NCBI RefSeq assembly: GCF_000004195.4 | Contig: NC_030678.2 | Coordinates: 151,629,547 to 151,693,546, forward strand | Direction: 5' to 3' | Source: Xenopus tropicalis | Lineage: Eukaryota; Chordata; Amphibia; Anura; Pipidae | Length of the DNA stretch: 64,000 nucleotides | Shown here: piece by piece, positions 48,901 through 61,333 of the stretch | Position numbering within the stretch: position 1 is the first letter of the stretch | How the letters are laid out: every line of letters starts with the position of its first letter | Made by a program: the position numbers and the translations under genes | Notes under the pieces: model-generated | The model's input: only the letters and a program-made list of their open reading frames with translations | What the model was told of the DNA's origin: nothing | Database searches by the model: none

Positions 48901-51900
48901 GCAAAATACACATTATATTGGCATGGGCTCCAACAACCACTTTTAGCATCCACCAGTAGGCCAAAAGCTGTCATGGGTTGCTTGGGATTATAGTGCAGTG
49001 ACACCTTGGGAGCTGCAGATTGCATTATAAAGAATGGGATCCTGAACAGCTAGAGCTTGAGACATCCCAGAGACATAAATCGATAGTGGTGGAATTCCAC
49101 TCTGTGATGCTACAGACTGTGGCGAGTTCAAGCTTCGCTGTTTGATCATTTTGCCTCATGTTTTTTTCCCTATCCACTCCCACCAGAATGGCCTGGTCTA
49201 GGAAAGGACACTTTTGATTTCACTTTAGGATGTGCCCTTACATTAATGTGCAATATTTAGCACCACAACATATGTAGCTTGTAGTAAATACACAGTTCAC
49301 CACATTAAAGGAGAACTAACTTTTATCTAAAGGAGGAAGGGAGAAACATTGTATATTATATTTTGTATGAGCCAAAGACAGCCACAGCCCTTTAGCAGGG
49401 AAGATCTGTGCCCCCAGTAGCCCCCATCTTCTTTTCTGCTGATTCCCAGCACATGCTCTGTGCTGCTGTCACTTACCTGAGCTTAGGGACCCACTCACAC
49501 TATACTGTATATATAGAATATAAACTGCGGCTGAACTATAAAGGAAGCAGACCTCAAGGGGGACATGACCACAGGGTTTGCTTTGTCTGTAGCCTAGAGA
49601 TCCCACCCCCAGCCACTCATTTAAATATTTATGCAGGACCACAAGAGCATGCCGGGCCCCCGCCCCCCCACATTTTTTTTCTTTTGAGAAGGGGGGCCAC
49701 TGCTGAATATAAGTATAACAATATAAGACTGATTAGTATACAATAAAAATTATTAGTATGTCATCTCAGAAACTAGTGCAATTACCATCAGCTTATATTA
49801 CAGACAAACCTCATTTTCTGCTTGATAATTTAGCTGCTCAGAGCACACTGAGCATGTGCAGTGTCACTGACACTTCTAACAAAATCAAAGATGTAGGAGC
49901 TTCTGTGCATAACTTTAAAGGGATCATTATAGAGATGCTGAACCTTTAGGCTGGTGCAATAAGTTCAATACATATAATTTGGCATTTCTAGCTATATTCA
50001 TTTTTATGGTTTAGTTCTACTTTAAAGGTAAACTAAAGCTTAACATAGAAGTAGGGTAAAAATGTTGTACATTATGTTTGGGGGTTTGTACCAGCCCAAG
50101 GCAACCCCAGCCCTTTAGCAGGGAAGATCTGTGTCTCATAAAATGCCATTTTTTTTTCTGCTGATACACTGAACATGTAACTTCCTTATAATTTAATAAT
50201 CAGCCCTGTAGCACCAGGTTATATGACAGACAAACCTTATAATTTGCAACAACCGCTAACTGGAAAAGTTCAATAGGGAGGTTTTGGACAGCCAGACCTA
50301 GATAATGGAATGGATTGCATAAGCAATGCAAAAACGTCAAACTGAGCCAGTCTGCTCTGGGGGTATATTTGGTATTAACATGAATCTCAGACATAATAAT
50401 AAACAAGTGATTCCCACTGAGGTTTAGTGGCAACAGGACTTGCAACAGCTGTACAGCACTTCATTCTTACCCTGTACCCTCAAAGACTGTTTCACTGAAC
50501 AATGACTTACCATTCTGTAAAGCAGCAACCAAAGCACACATGCAAGTATCAAGAAGGTTTCCATCGTAATCGAGACATATGAGATCACAGTACAGAACCC
50601 ATGCTAGCTAGAGAGGGGAAAGAACAAAAATAAGTCAAAGGGGAACTATACATTTAATATTAAAGTATAACCAATAGCTCATTTATAGTCCACTAGGTCA
50701 CCTTTCAAAAAATTAAACTAAATTGGCATATACATATCAGTATATAATGCCCTTTATAAATTTTACCTTACATGTAAACCCTACATTTTCCTACCATGTA
50801 TATAAGTTGGACACAACTCCCCCACCCACACCGCATCATTTGTATTACATATATCCCTCTGTTTGCCAGCACCATCAATTTTCCTAAAACAAATAGCAGC
50901 TTTCACCCAGCTGCAATTTTCCCTCTGGCAAATCATCAGTGACATTTATATCTGTAAACAGCATGTGTGCTGCAAAGTTCATAAAATCAAAAATGCAGGC
51001 TTACACAGGCAGAACTTAAAAAACAATTCTGCGTGTTTCTCCAGCAGAATGTACAGCTAGAGCAGAGTTTCTATGGAAACTGGTGAGTGCAGGGCCCCCG
51101 CTGGCCACATCTCCTGCCACGCACCCTAACCCCCCCCCCCCCCCCGCCGCAGGGGCCCCTAACGTCCTCCCCTGAGCATGCCTAAGTGAAATGCGTCAGT
51201 GGTTTTTTCCCGGTGTCCCGGCTGCCCAGTCCAACCCTGATTAAGATTAGGACTGTACCAAATCCACAATTTCTGGATTTCGACAAATACCGCATTCTCC
51301 AAACAAGAATCAGCTGAATACCAAACCAAATCCATCTAATTTGCCTATGCGTATTTAAGAAAAATAACAACAGTGCATTAATTGTGACTTTCTCTAAGTG
51401 TTTCGGAACAGCTGAACACCTAGAATTTGGCTGAATCCAAATCCTGCATCCTGATTTGGGGCATCCATTCCCATACAGATATGTAATAATGCAATGGCCG
51501 TTTGCCCCTGCAAGCATCACCAAAATACATTCAATAACTATTAAAAACCAAACGCCTGTTTGTATCACTTGATCCATACCTTGCCATGTGCGATGCACAA
51601 GTCTTCTTTCAGGAGCATCTGGGAACTGAACACATGTTAAAGATTACATGGACAATTGTTTCATCTCTTGTTTTTCCTGTTTCAGTATTGCTTGTATTAA
51701 TAATGAAAACCAGCTACAACAGGCAATATACACTCAATACTCTTGTTTGGTGGGTCACCAAATGAACAAATCTTTGGCCAATTGGCCACCCAAGTGGTAA
51801 ATAAAAAGAGGGGTGATCTAGCCATGTGGCCCTTGCAGAGCCTTTTTCCACAGGTTTTCTCTGGTGCCTGTGATTCATGTCGGAGACTTTCCTTATTGAT

Positions 51901-54900
51901 ATATCTACCATAAGTCACGAATAAGTCAGGCTACAACCTGACGTGGGAAAAGTTTATATCTTCAGTAAGACTAATTATGACACATCCTATAATACTGATA
52001 CTGACAAATTTCAATTATACAATTGAGTTAGTAAAATAAGAACCCCCAACAAAAGCAATTGTGGGCTCTTATACCCCTATACCCTCATTGTTTAGGTTTA
52101 GATCCATAGGTCACACTGGGCTGGGGGCAGCCCAATTATCTGACAGAGTACAATTTAAATCTGTACCCCACCCAGTTGGGGCACTGTGCTGCCCTTAGCC
52201 CAGTATGACTGAGGATGACAGTCTGCACAGAAGATGCCAAAGTGGTTATTGCAGGGCTGGGGGTTACTAATGGTTTTTTATATTATTATTTAGTGACACA
52301 GGAACATGATCATCACTTTGTTCACAAACAACCATCATCTTACTTGTCAATAACATCTGCTATGAACTGACTGGCAACTTGAGCCTCTTCCCCTGGGGGA
52401 CCAGGCCGAAACTGAGAGGAGCACAAGGGTGTAAGATCCACATTTGGAACTGGAAATGGAAAAAAGAGATATCTCTGTCAGCACAAAAGAAAAATTCCCT
52501 TAAAAGATAACTATAAGCTGCAGAATAACTGTGCTTAATACAGGACAATACTTATACTGGTATAGCTCTATGACATCTCTGTAAAGGCTGCCACAAACTT
52601 CCCTATCACCCCCAGTCCCTTCCATTATGTTCTAATGCCCATACGAGTGTTAACAGGGGACATGCCGCATGTTCTTACATCCCAGGGGACTGATATCATC
52701 TGTGGACATTGCTAGTCAGAGTTATATACAGTATAAGGAATATACCACAGCAACTCTTTGGCCTGGATACCATCTAGCTATAAAGAACACAGATATCCCC
52801 CTCTCTAGATAGAAACATTTTCTTACCAACATATCCTTTATTGGGGGCATCCGCGGGAGGAGCTGTAAACTCCTAGAAATATAAATGTAAAATCTTGATT
52901 ATTTTCCTAAGAAATATGGAAGAATATTGCTAGAGCAAGGACAGGCAGCACAGGCACTCACGCTATGTAGAACTACAAAACCCTGCACCGAGACTTCCTA
53001 ACCCTTATGGCTCTTCGCACATCATTAGCACATCGTAGGCTTAATGGTGAGGGTCTCCCTCTATACACATATAATTAACATAAGACTCAATTAAATGCAG
53101 TTTTCTTGTCAACTTCAATGTGGCCTCTGATGGGAGCAATATGTGTGCAAAAGGATCTCCCCTAATCATATTTATCATCATCATATTTATTACCTACCGC
53201 TTTAACCCCACATAGTACAGTGCAATTCCCAAGCTTCACTAAAGCTGAACCATCCGCTGTGGTAATGGAACCTGCAACAATAATTAACACAGTATTAAAA
53301 AAAACTCTTGATAAAATTGGCCTATCATTAATTAATGGTGACCCCTACAAATTTGAGAGCAATTTCATAATTATCATGGTGGGTAAACCTGCTTTCAAGT
53401 AAGGCCTTCAAATGAGCAAATGTTTTCAGCCAATCAGCTGGTGGGAAAGATTGGTTCATCCAATGGTTTGGCCAAGGTCTGTTTTCAGCAGTTTTACTGG
53501 AGGCCATGGTAAGGTGGGTAGATTTAATTAAGAGCACAATGAGACATTGGTGATGACAGATCCATGAACAATGCACGTTATTATAGCCAGCCTGAAAATA
53601 AAGATTGTTTTTTTAACATAAATTCTACTTACCAACATTTATGGTCGTTGTCCTAAACTCAGTGAGTTCTCGACCGTCCGGCCGACAAGCCTCCTTCTGT
53701 AAAACCAACACAATAAAGCAATGCTCTAAAGATGCCAATATATGTGCCAATGGGACACTCCGGCAGCACCAGGATCCCTGCTGTGAGGCATTTACTGTTC
53801 CAAGTCAATGGGAGGTGAAAGTGGATGCTGAATATGCAAGTTAATTATGGAGGAATCATTGCTTGGCTCTGAATGTACATTGGACAGGGATCTATTATTC
53901 TAAACCCAGAGCTGATTTCTGAGTCCAGTATAGGCACTGTATGGCTGGTAGTGCCCCAGTAGGCCTGTGTTAGTGTGCATATACCTACCAGGAATTTTCT
54001 GTAATACTCTAAAGGTTCCACCGTCCTGTGAGGGAGAAGAAGGGAGAAAAATAAGATATTTTAGGCAATTTTTTTCCACACAAGTCAATTTGTGTTTCTC
54101 TAACCCAGGGATCCCCAACCTTTCTTATTTGTGAGCCACAGTCAAATGTAAAAAGACTTGGAGAGCAACACAAGCATCATAAAAGTTCATGGAGGAGCCA
54201 AATAAGGGCTGTGATTGGCTATTAGGTGCCTCTATGCACACTATCAGCTTACAGGGGGCTTTATTTGGTAGTAAATCTTGTTTTTATTCAACCAAAACTT
54301 GCCCCCAAGTCAGGAATTCAAAAATAACTACCTGGTTTGGGGGCACTGAGAGCAACATCCAAGGGGTTGGTGAGCAACATGTTGCCCCCGAGCCACTGGT
54401 TGTGGATCACTGCTCTAACCCTATGTTTGCCTGCTGCCTAAAATACAAGTTAGACCTAACACGTAAGTTGCTCAATAAATACACGGACACCCAGTTCACT
54501 GTACCATAAACTGTCTCCTGGAAACCATAGGGTCCAAGCACAGAGACACATGTAAAGTTATGTAATAAAATTATCAAAACATGCACCCAGTTACGTAAAC
54601 CACAGAAACCCATAAACAGTACGCATTTACACCTGTTTGAAAGTCAACGCCTGATTGGCAGTTGTAGGGTACTAGACCCCTTGCAGCCGCTGCACTGATG
54701 CACAGTGTGTATGGACCAGACAGCCCAGAGGTGTTCAGTTAATATAAACTGTTTAATTAGTACAGAGTCCAACAGGAGGCCCACGGGGTTCATGTAGCCC
54801 CTCCCATGACCCTGGCAACCAGAGAACATACAACTTTTCAAGACGAAGAGAGAGTCGTAGAAGGACAAATCATTCAGATGCAACCCAATTAATTTACTGG

Positions 54901-55561
54901 GGAGAAACAGCTCCCCGAGGATAAAAACATCTCATTATACTTAAGTTTAATTTTAAGGAGAACTTTCCCTTTAAAATAAGACAAAACTTTGTTTTGGACA
55001 CATCAGGCTGCAACATACAACAAAACTGCTGCTTTAGGGCGTAGCACATAGGGCTTCCAGTGACAGAACAAGGCTGCAGTTGATATTCTGGGAGTTGCAG
55101 TCCGACAACACCTTTATGGCTAATGGCTGCCCACCGCTGCCTAATGCCACCAACAGCATCTCTGTAAAACGCTGATACTTATGGGATCATCATTAGCCTC
55201 TCCCATTACATTCCCACATAATGAGCCCCTGGGAATACATCACCCAACTCAAGGTGGAGAATACTCATAGCCTTAAAGGAACCATAGATCTGCACTACAA
55301 CTCATGGGACTGATTTACAAAAATAGGTAAAGTACATTAGTGCAATAGGCTCCTAGCAGCCAATCACATTGTTGCTTTCAAGGCTAATTGCTGACTGGTT
55401 GCTATTGGTAACTGCACATGTGCTACATTTGCCCTGCATATAACTGGCACCCACTCCCTAAGCCCAGGAGATTCCTTATCTGCCGCTGCCCCGGTCCCTG
55501 CCCGTTTATCCTGGTAACTAGCCTGATACGTAGGAGCCACTCACTTGAAACCAGCCGCCAT
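45951..55561 (-). CDS. exosc8: EXOSC8: RNA exosome core subunit RRP43 (complete)
   Basis: EXOSC8 (RRP43, OIP2) is one of six RNase PH-like proteins forming the ring of the nuclear and cytoplasmic RNA exosome. In animals the ring is catalytically inactive and threads RNA to DIS3/EXOSC10. Coding exons, in transcription order: 55561-55545, 54025-53989, 53696-53633, 53271-53198, 52872-52827, 52449-52344, 51625-51580, 50607-50511, 48412-48292, 47497-47391, 46066-45951. All have AG/GT borders and phases agree. The total is 831 nt, giving 276 residues, the same length as the human protein. Recognisable segments are [87 protein letters not shown] and [12 protein letters not shown]. Identification is by recalled similarity across the whole length. 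It is head to head with ALG5. Confidence 0.97.
49309..50021. mobile_element. TTAA-flanked repeat in EXOSC8 intron
   Basis: TTAA at 49305-49308 and 50022-50025 brackets ends AGGAGAACTAAC and, reversed, AGTAGAACTAAACC. The intron lies between 48412 and 50511. The inside contains 'ccctttagcagggaagatct', which is repeated in the adjacent element. Confidence 0.65.
50026..50240. repeat. Partial second copy adjoining the TTAA repeat
   Basis: It starts right after the shared TTAA with AGGTAAACTAAAGC and continues with 'ccctttagcagggaagatct' and 'ctgctgatacactgaacatg', matching 49309 onward in the same orientation. The right end is lost. Confidence 0.6.
50755..50885. repeat. 'cattttcctaccatgtatat' repeat copy
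   Basis: It shares 'cctaccatgtatataagttg' and 'cccccaccca' with 28925-29160. It lies in an EXOSC8 intron. Confidence 0.55.
51127..51147. repeat. Poly-C tract in EXOSC8 intron
   Basis: A run of about 16 C followed by 'gccgc' on the plus strand is a G-run in the EXOSC8 transcript. It is a simple repeat likely to vary in length. Confidence 0.9.
54106..54412. mobile_element. hAT-type MITE in EXOSC8 first intron, perfect 8-bp duplication
   Basis: The left end CAGGGATCCCCAACC and the right end, reversed (CAGTGATCCACAACC), are hAT-like termini. The identical octamer CTCTAACC lies at 54098-54105 and 54413-54420. The element is 307 bp with no transposase. The interior phrases 'gagagcaac' and 'gtgagcaacatgttgcccc' are familiar from frog repeats. 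Confidence 0.92.
55310..55445. repeat. Diverged palindromic repeat upstream of EXOSC8 exon 1 donor
   Basis: 'gtgcaataggctcctagcag', 'gccaatcac', 'actggttgctattgg' and 'gcacatgtgctacatttgccc' echo the inverted repeat at 62298-62435 ('tagcaaccaatcag', 'tggttgctatggg', 'cagggcaaac'). It is an old copy with uncertain ends. Confidence 0.45.
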
Positions 55562-56187
55562 GTTGCAGGCCTCAGCGCGGAGCCCCTGTAACCTCCTTGT
55601 ACCCAACTTCAACAACCGGCTCCCTGTCTGCCAATGGGCAGCCCCGGCTCAGCCACACGTGTTGCCTATAAACACCGGGCTACTATACTTCCTATGTAGC
55701 GCCAGGCAAGCCCCTATGCCTACCTGCCCCCTGCCGGCACAATGCCAGAACTACACTGTTAGGCAGCTCACTAGCGCACATGGAAGTAGCTCAACCTTAT
55801 TTCATTTAGCGCCTTTTAAATACGCATTGAATTCATAGATATTCCTTAATGTGCGCTGCAATGCAGCTGCTGTCCTCCCATACCGAGCCGAAGGGCGTCA
55901 AACTACAATTTCTTAGGAAAAAGCTACTGTTCGCGCAGTACAGTCTATTCACCAGGCGATGGCGCTGTGCGGAGGCGGCTCAGCTGCGGAGCTTCCCTTC
56001 GCTTCTCTCGCTCGCAATAAGTTCCTGTCTAGTAACATAGAAACACTTCCGCATAGGTGTAGCAGTGCCATAGGTTCCGGCAGATGCAGTCAGTGGACTT
56101 ACCGCAGACCGGAAAGGGCTCAGCCGTGGCTTTGGGCTACGACTCTTCTCCCCAGAGCGCTGTGCCAGGGATGCTGCTGCCGCCGCC
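55562..56187. promoter_or_regulatory. Shared EXOSC8/ALG5 bidirectional promoter region
   Basis: The 626 bp between the two start codons contain both 5' UTRs and promoters. It is visibly richer in CpG than its surroundings, especially 55955-56185. Motifs seen are CCAAT at 55631-55635 and an E-box CACGTG at 55656-55661, about 95 bp upstream of the EXOSC8 ATG. There is no convincing TATA box for either gene, as usual for housekeeping bidirectional promoters. Transcription starts cannot be placed from sequence. Confidence 0.7.
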
Positions 56188-59100
56188 ATGCATTGCTGTC
56201 TGTGTGAGATCCTGCTGCTCCTGGCTGGCCTGGCAGCTCTTCTATTAACTCTTGTAAGTGCCTTCTGCTTCCTGCACTTCTATGTGCCTGGGAAATGGGG
56301 CTGCTCCTTCATCTGCTTCAGCTCTACTTTCCCCCCTAAAAGTCCCAGCCCCCCCGTCTGTTTTCAGCTTTATGCAAACTGGCCCATAGATCAACATGAA
56401 CCCTACACTCAGGCCCTTCTGAGGGGTGACATTGTGCAACAGTTGTTAGATATTTCTGTATAAATATGGCTATACAACCTGTGGCCCTTCACTGTTGATG
56501 AGCTGGTAGTCAAAGGCTGTTAGGAGGAGACTGGAGGTTGTATTTTAAAGGGGTTCAAGTTACTTTTTAGTATGTTAAAGAATAGCCCATGTTAGCAACT
56601 TTTCAGTTGGTCTTCATTATTTATAGTTTTTGGATAATTCACCTTCTTCTTTTGACACTTTTAAGCTTGCAAATGGGGATCACTGACCGTCAGCAGCAAA
56701 AAACTATTACTCTGTGAGGCTACAATGTTTTGTTATTGTCATTTTGCTATTCAGGTGTTTGCCTGTTAACACCAGAAAAGAGTTTTAAAGTAATAAAAAT
56801 ATAATGCACTGTTGCCCTGCACTGGTAAAAGTTGTGTGTTTGCTACAGTAACACTACTATAGTTTATATAAATAAGCTGCTGTGTAGCCACGGGGGCAGC
56901 CATTCAAGCTGGAAAAAAGGAGAAAAGGCACAGGTTACATAGCAGATAACAGATAAGTTCTGTAGAATACAATAGTGTTTTATCTGTTATCTGCTATGTG
57001 CCTGTGCCTTTTCTCCTTTGAATGGCTGCCCCCATGGCTACACAGCTGCATTCTTTATATAAACCATAGTAGTGTTTCTGAGGCACACACCAGTTGTACC
57101 AGTGCAGGGCAGCAGTGCATTATATTGGAATTTCTTTTATACACTTGAATTTTTTGGTGTTACTGTCCCTTTAATATTCTAGTCTTTCATTTGAACCACT
57201 GCCTGGTTGCTAGGGTAATTTGGACCCTAGCAACCTGCTAGATGCTAAATTTTCAAACTCTCTTAAAAGAGATACTGACACCAGAAATGAAACCTATCAT
57301 AACTCTGTCTTTGCATGCTATTTATAATGTTGCCATAAAAGTATTTTCCAATGCTTGTACATTCCCTATCTGATCCCCCATGTCCCTCTATGAGGGGGCG
57401 GCCATATTTGTGCAGCAGGAGCATTAGAAGCTATAACTGACAGGCTGAGAAGGGACAGTCAGGTTGGCAAAACAGTCAGGTTTAGGGACTTCAAGTAACA
57501 GTTACTTACAAAAGCAGCCCTATCAGTGAAAAATGATTAACATGATATATATGGAACTTTTAATGTAGATTCATATTTTAAAAAGTAGTTTTTTCATGTC
57601 AGTATCACTTTAAACACATTAGCTCCAGGGTGTCCATGATGGTTGCAGGGCTAAGTTTTAGGGAAGAAACCTTTATTTTCTTTGGGAGAACACACAGCAC
57701 TAGGTATTCGGTGGCACTGTACTCAAACACCTGCTCTGACTTCTGGGAAGTGTTACTTACCCTTTAATCTCTAATACCTTATTTTGTACTTATTATATTC
57801 TCTTTGCAGCTGCTTATTGTAGCACATGTAACAGCTAAGAAAATGCCAAATCTCCACCGTTCGGAGGAAGAAAAGTATTTCACTGACAGCAAAGGCAAGA
57901 AGGAGCCTTTCCCCTCCATCCATGATCCACCCACAAAAGACCTGTCAGTGGTTGTCCCTTCATACAACGAAGAAGAACGATGTAAGCCAACTCATAACCT
58001 TAACCTTAGCTCAGAAAACTATTTAGTTCTTCTACTCTGGAGAGAGCGTGCACAATATTTAGCAGTCGGCTGTGCTGCAGGAATGCTCCTTATAACCCAA
58101 CTATTCATGGCCACTAATGGGCATATTCCGGATATTGGCAACCGGGGTAGTAAGCTTGTAACTCTTGCCAATAGCGTGACCCTGCAGGGCATTTAACAAA
58201 ATAATTATCTCAATCTGACTGCTTGTTTTGCTGCATAGTAACAAATACATAGAAACAAGAGACTTTCCTACTGCAAGAGTGTTCATTAGAGAGCGTCTAA
58301 TCTCCTTACAATGAAAAGTCACCCTTGCTAAACAGGTTTCTGAGGATCTTACTTGCCTCCATCACCTCAGGTATCACAATAAACAGGATGCATCATTATA
58401 TAGTGCTTTCCTCCCAGTAACTTACAGTATTAGACTGACAGTATAAGCAGCTTCTTGCACTTAATTTGCTCAATGCCAGAAAGCAAATATATCTCAATGG
58501 CATAATTAAAAGTGAACTATACCTTTAATATTGCATCTGATATACAGTATTTTGTTTTCTTTTTGCTGCTGTTGCACCTTTTTAACTTGTGATCTATTGT
58601 TGCTTTCAGTGCCCGTCATGATGGATGAAGCAATGGAATTTCTGGAACAAAGACAGGTAGGCAAGTTTTTTTGCAAATTATTTTTGGTAACTGGCAAAAA
58701 TAAAATGTAGTATCTGTCACCTTGAAACAATTCCAGCTTGATTTATTTCTCCTCTATGGCAGTATCAGCCCCTACTGTTCAGGGTTAGTGTTACCGTCTG
58801 GTAGAGCGGCTGCTCATGATTAACAGCAGTAGTGAATTGTAACCATAAAGAGAGCTGGTGCCCAGGATTGCTGAGCTGCTACTGGCAAACATGATGATAA
58901 TAATAATTTAAGCCAATAATCAGGAAGGCTGGGAGAAGGGGCCTTTATTTTTGGTGCTAAACCAGCAGAAAGTGTTTTATTATGTTCAAACACATGCACT
59001 GGCTTCCAGAAGTAGTGACTTCAAGCTCTAGTAAGTCTTTATGAGAACATTCCTCTTGGCAGACATTGTGAGCATTAGGATTATACCTTATTGTAGTGTT

Positions 59101-59934
59101 TATTTTTCCGGGTTCTCATTTGTCTGGGAGTGGCACTGGCTAAGCAGTAATATAGCTGTCTGTGAACAATGTGGCAAGGAAATGTTGGAGTGGGAAAAAT
59201 GAAAGAAGTGAACACTAGAGGGCTGCTTTGAATTCCTGCCATATATGTAAGGCCCGGGCCTGGGGCAGCACAAATTTAGGGGTGGCATGCTGCCCAGCTG
59301 CACCTGTGTCACAGAGGACATTCAGAAAACGTCAGTGCTTCCTGTCTCCAGTGCTCCATATATGAGATAAATGGATGTGCATGCTCGCAATCCTGAGTGA
59401 GGGGCAGCGGATGGGTGTGGCCTCTGGGCACTGTAATTAGAAATCATTATTATCAAGTGAATATGTATGTGTGAGGAACCTTCATCCAATCATTCAGTCT
59501 AATGGCATTCAGCTAATCCTGGGTATGTCCATTTGTATTCTAACCATCCATTTATCACATTTATTAACAGTGATTTAAAGTAGACAAAGTCTACCTAAAT
59601 GTCAAAATTAAAGTCAAATTAAACGTGAAAAAACCCTTTACTAGGTTGTCTTCTACATTTCAATAACCAGAACTAGAAGTGCAGCGAATAAAAAGGGCCA
59701 GTTATATTTACAAATAGCTTACTCTTACATTTTCTCTTATTATACAAGGTCACTTTACATCCTTATAAAGATCTGTGCCCTGTCTGATGATAATAGGCAG
59801 TAAATGTTATTTTTCTTGACTGGTATGTTGCCTTATTGATTTATTCAGATGTTTATTCCACACAGAAAAAGCAGCCTTCATTCAACTATGAAGTTATAGT
59901 CGTAGACGATGGCAGTAGAGATAAAACCACAGAG
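56188..59934 (+). CDS. alg5: ALG5: dolichyl-phosphate beta-glucosyltransferase, N-terminal part
   Basis: ALG5 transfers glucose from UDP-glucose to dolichyl phosphate on the cytosolic face of the ER, making the glucose donor for the lipid-linked oligosaccharide of N-glycosylation. Exons: 56188-56253, 57810-57981, 58610-58656, 59866-59934. They join in phase to 118 residues, about a third of the usual ~324; the rest lies beyond the window. The N-terminus MHCCLCEILLLLAGLAALLL continuing into TLLLIVAHVT is one hydrophobic anchor. It is followed by KKMPNLHRSEEEKYF and the family-2 glycosyltransferase start LSVVVPSYNEEERLPVMMDE and YEVIVVDDGSRDKTTE, whose Asp residues bind the nucleotide sugar. 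The start was chosen for its gccgccATG context and its match to the anchor. An out-of-frame ATG lies upstream at 56171. Confidence 0.95.
56547..57262. repeat. Older interspersed repeat split by a MITE
   Basis: The left part has 'cttttcagttggtcttcatt' and 'tatagtttttggataattca'; the right part has 'ccactgcctggttgctaggg' and 'ttggaccctagcaacc'. In frog genomes, as I recall, these belong to one repeat. The MITE at 56770-57170 sits between them. It lies in ALG5 intron 1. Confidence 0.55.
56770..57170. mobile_element. Long-hairpin MITE ('TAGCCATGGGGGCAGCC'), copy 2
   Basis: TTAA at 56766-56769 and 57171-57174 bracket it. The two arms are reverse complements over more than 150 bp, for example 'gctgctgtgtagccacgg' with 'ccatggctacacagctgc' and 'agcagataacagataa' with 'ttatctgttatctgct'. 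The right terminus, reversed, begins AGGGACAGTAACACC, while the left terminus starts CACCAGAAAA and has lost about ten bases. Confidence 0.85.
57267..57608. mobile_element. TTAA-flanked MITE in ALG5 intron 1
   Basis: TTAA at 57263-57266 and 57609-57612. The left end AAGAGATACTGACACC and the right end, reversed (AGTGATACTGACATG), are imperfect inverted repeats. It is 342 bp and non-coding, placed 200 bp before ALG5 exon 2. Confidence 0.8.
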
Positions 59935-59995
59935 GTAAAATGAAGTGTGGAATTGCCTTAATTTATCATGCATTTTAAAAAGCTGACTGCAGCTG

Positions 59996-60386
59996 AGAGC
60001 AAAAGTTTGGATGCCCCTTGCCAAATGACATATTTAGTTAATTTTGTAAGTGAAATGTAGCAAATAACAATCTGTGGGGCATCAGGTTTTATTTAGTGTA
60101 GATGCCAACAGGTTACATTTCCTAATGGTTATTAAGGCCTAATGAAGTAATTATAATAATAAAAGGTAAGTGAAAGGGTGCCCAAACATTTGCACAAGCA
60201 GCAATGGCTATTTTCTTTGTTCCTATGTTTGAAAGATAAGATAAAAATGTAACTGTGCATTAACATTTGCAAATATGTTGTTTTTAAACCACTGATTCCT
60301 GCAGTAGTTGTTTTCCTGCTATTCACAAAATTACCTACAAATGTAATTTAGCAAGAGGTGCCCAAGCCTTTTCTTTCTTTTTGGCT
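59996..60386. mobile_element. Possible old Tc1/mariner-type MITE
   Basis: 'gcaaaagtttggatgcccct' on the left and, reversed, 'gaaaaggcttgggcacctct' on the right look like diverged inverted ends. There is an internal 'ggtgcccaaacatttgcac' copy of the end motif. No transposase is left. Confidence 0.4.
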
Positions 60387-60389
60387 TTA

Positions 60390-60848
60390 TGTGCAAAATG
60401 TATCTCTCCTGCACACTTCGAAATAAACTGTATGCACAGAGAGGTGGGTGGGTCTGAATTAGCACTAGAGTATGTGTTCTCACATGTTAATCTCTGTGTA
60501 AGCTACTATTAGTTGTGTACGCTGGCCTCCATTGCCTACAGCTTTATCAGTTGCCACACCCATTGTGTGGGCCTCCATGCTGCTGTCTTGTAACATGACT
60601 GCCATATACCCCAGGACTTTGCGAGGAGAAGGTGGGATATGTACAGAAACCAGTCACGCTTTAGTGCAAGGTAAAAATCTTTAGGCAGAGACAGTAACCC
60701 TGTGTATCAGTGCTTTTTCTATAATAGGCCAATTAACGGTCTATGGCTAGTGCTTGCAGTTAAAAGCAGGCTGAGAATCCATCCCTATGCACCAGCCCAG
60801 GAGTGGATTTCTGCACCAAACTGCGTACTTGAGCAGTTGAGTGAAGTG
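60390..60848. other. ALG5 intron 4, nothing recognised
   Basis: No exon matching the next ALG5 segment and no clear repeat was seen. Confidence 0.5.
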
Positions 60849-61333
60849 TAAAATGCTGTCAGTCTCACAATTATTATGCCCCCAAAATTTGCAAAGTTGG
60901 TCACTGGGGGACTGCAGTTCAAAAACAGGAAAAGTGGGTTGGGCCACTAACAGCCAATCAGATTTTATCCATTGAATTTTATAGGTTTAAATTTAAAATG
61001 CTGTCATTCTCACACTATTTATGCCAGGGTACTCACTGTTTGTCACTGGGTGACTTCGACCCAAGGTTAGAAAAAGTGGGCGGAACCACCAACCACCAAT
61101 CACAATTCACCTATTGATTTTTATTGGTTTAAATTTTAACTGCTGCCGTTCTTTAACTATTAATCCTGGGGTCACGAAACTTTGCAGAGTTAGTCACTGG
61201 GTAACTGCAGTTCCAGGTTAGAAAAAGGGGGTGGAGCCACCAACCGCCAATCAGATGTCACTTGTTGATTTTCAGTGGGGAAATTTAAGTTGCTGCCATT
61301 CAGACACTATTAAAACTAGGGTCCCCAAACTGG
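60849..61333 (+). repeat. ~145-bp tandem repeat, about 3.4 copies, fourth copy interrupted
   Basis: Units start near 60850, 60996, 61139 and 61290 with 'atgctgtcagtctcac', 'atgctgtcattctcac', 'actgctgccgttcttt' and 'gttgctgccattcagac'. Each continues with 'gtcactgggtgact', 'gttagaaaaagtgggcgg', 'accaaccaccaatcac' and 'ttgattttt' variants. The last unit is cut at 61333 by the GCGCCAACATATTCCGC repeat. Confidence 0.85.

Noticed and set aside
51182..51598. 138-residue antisense frame near EXOSC8 exon 7
   Set aside because: It only grazes the real exon (51580-51625) in another reading frame; the rest is intron.
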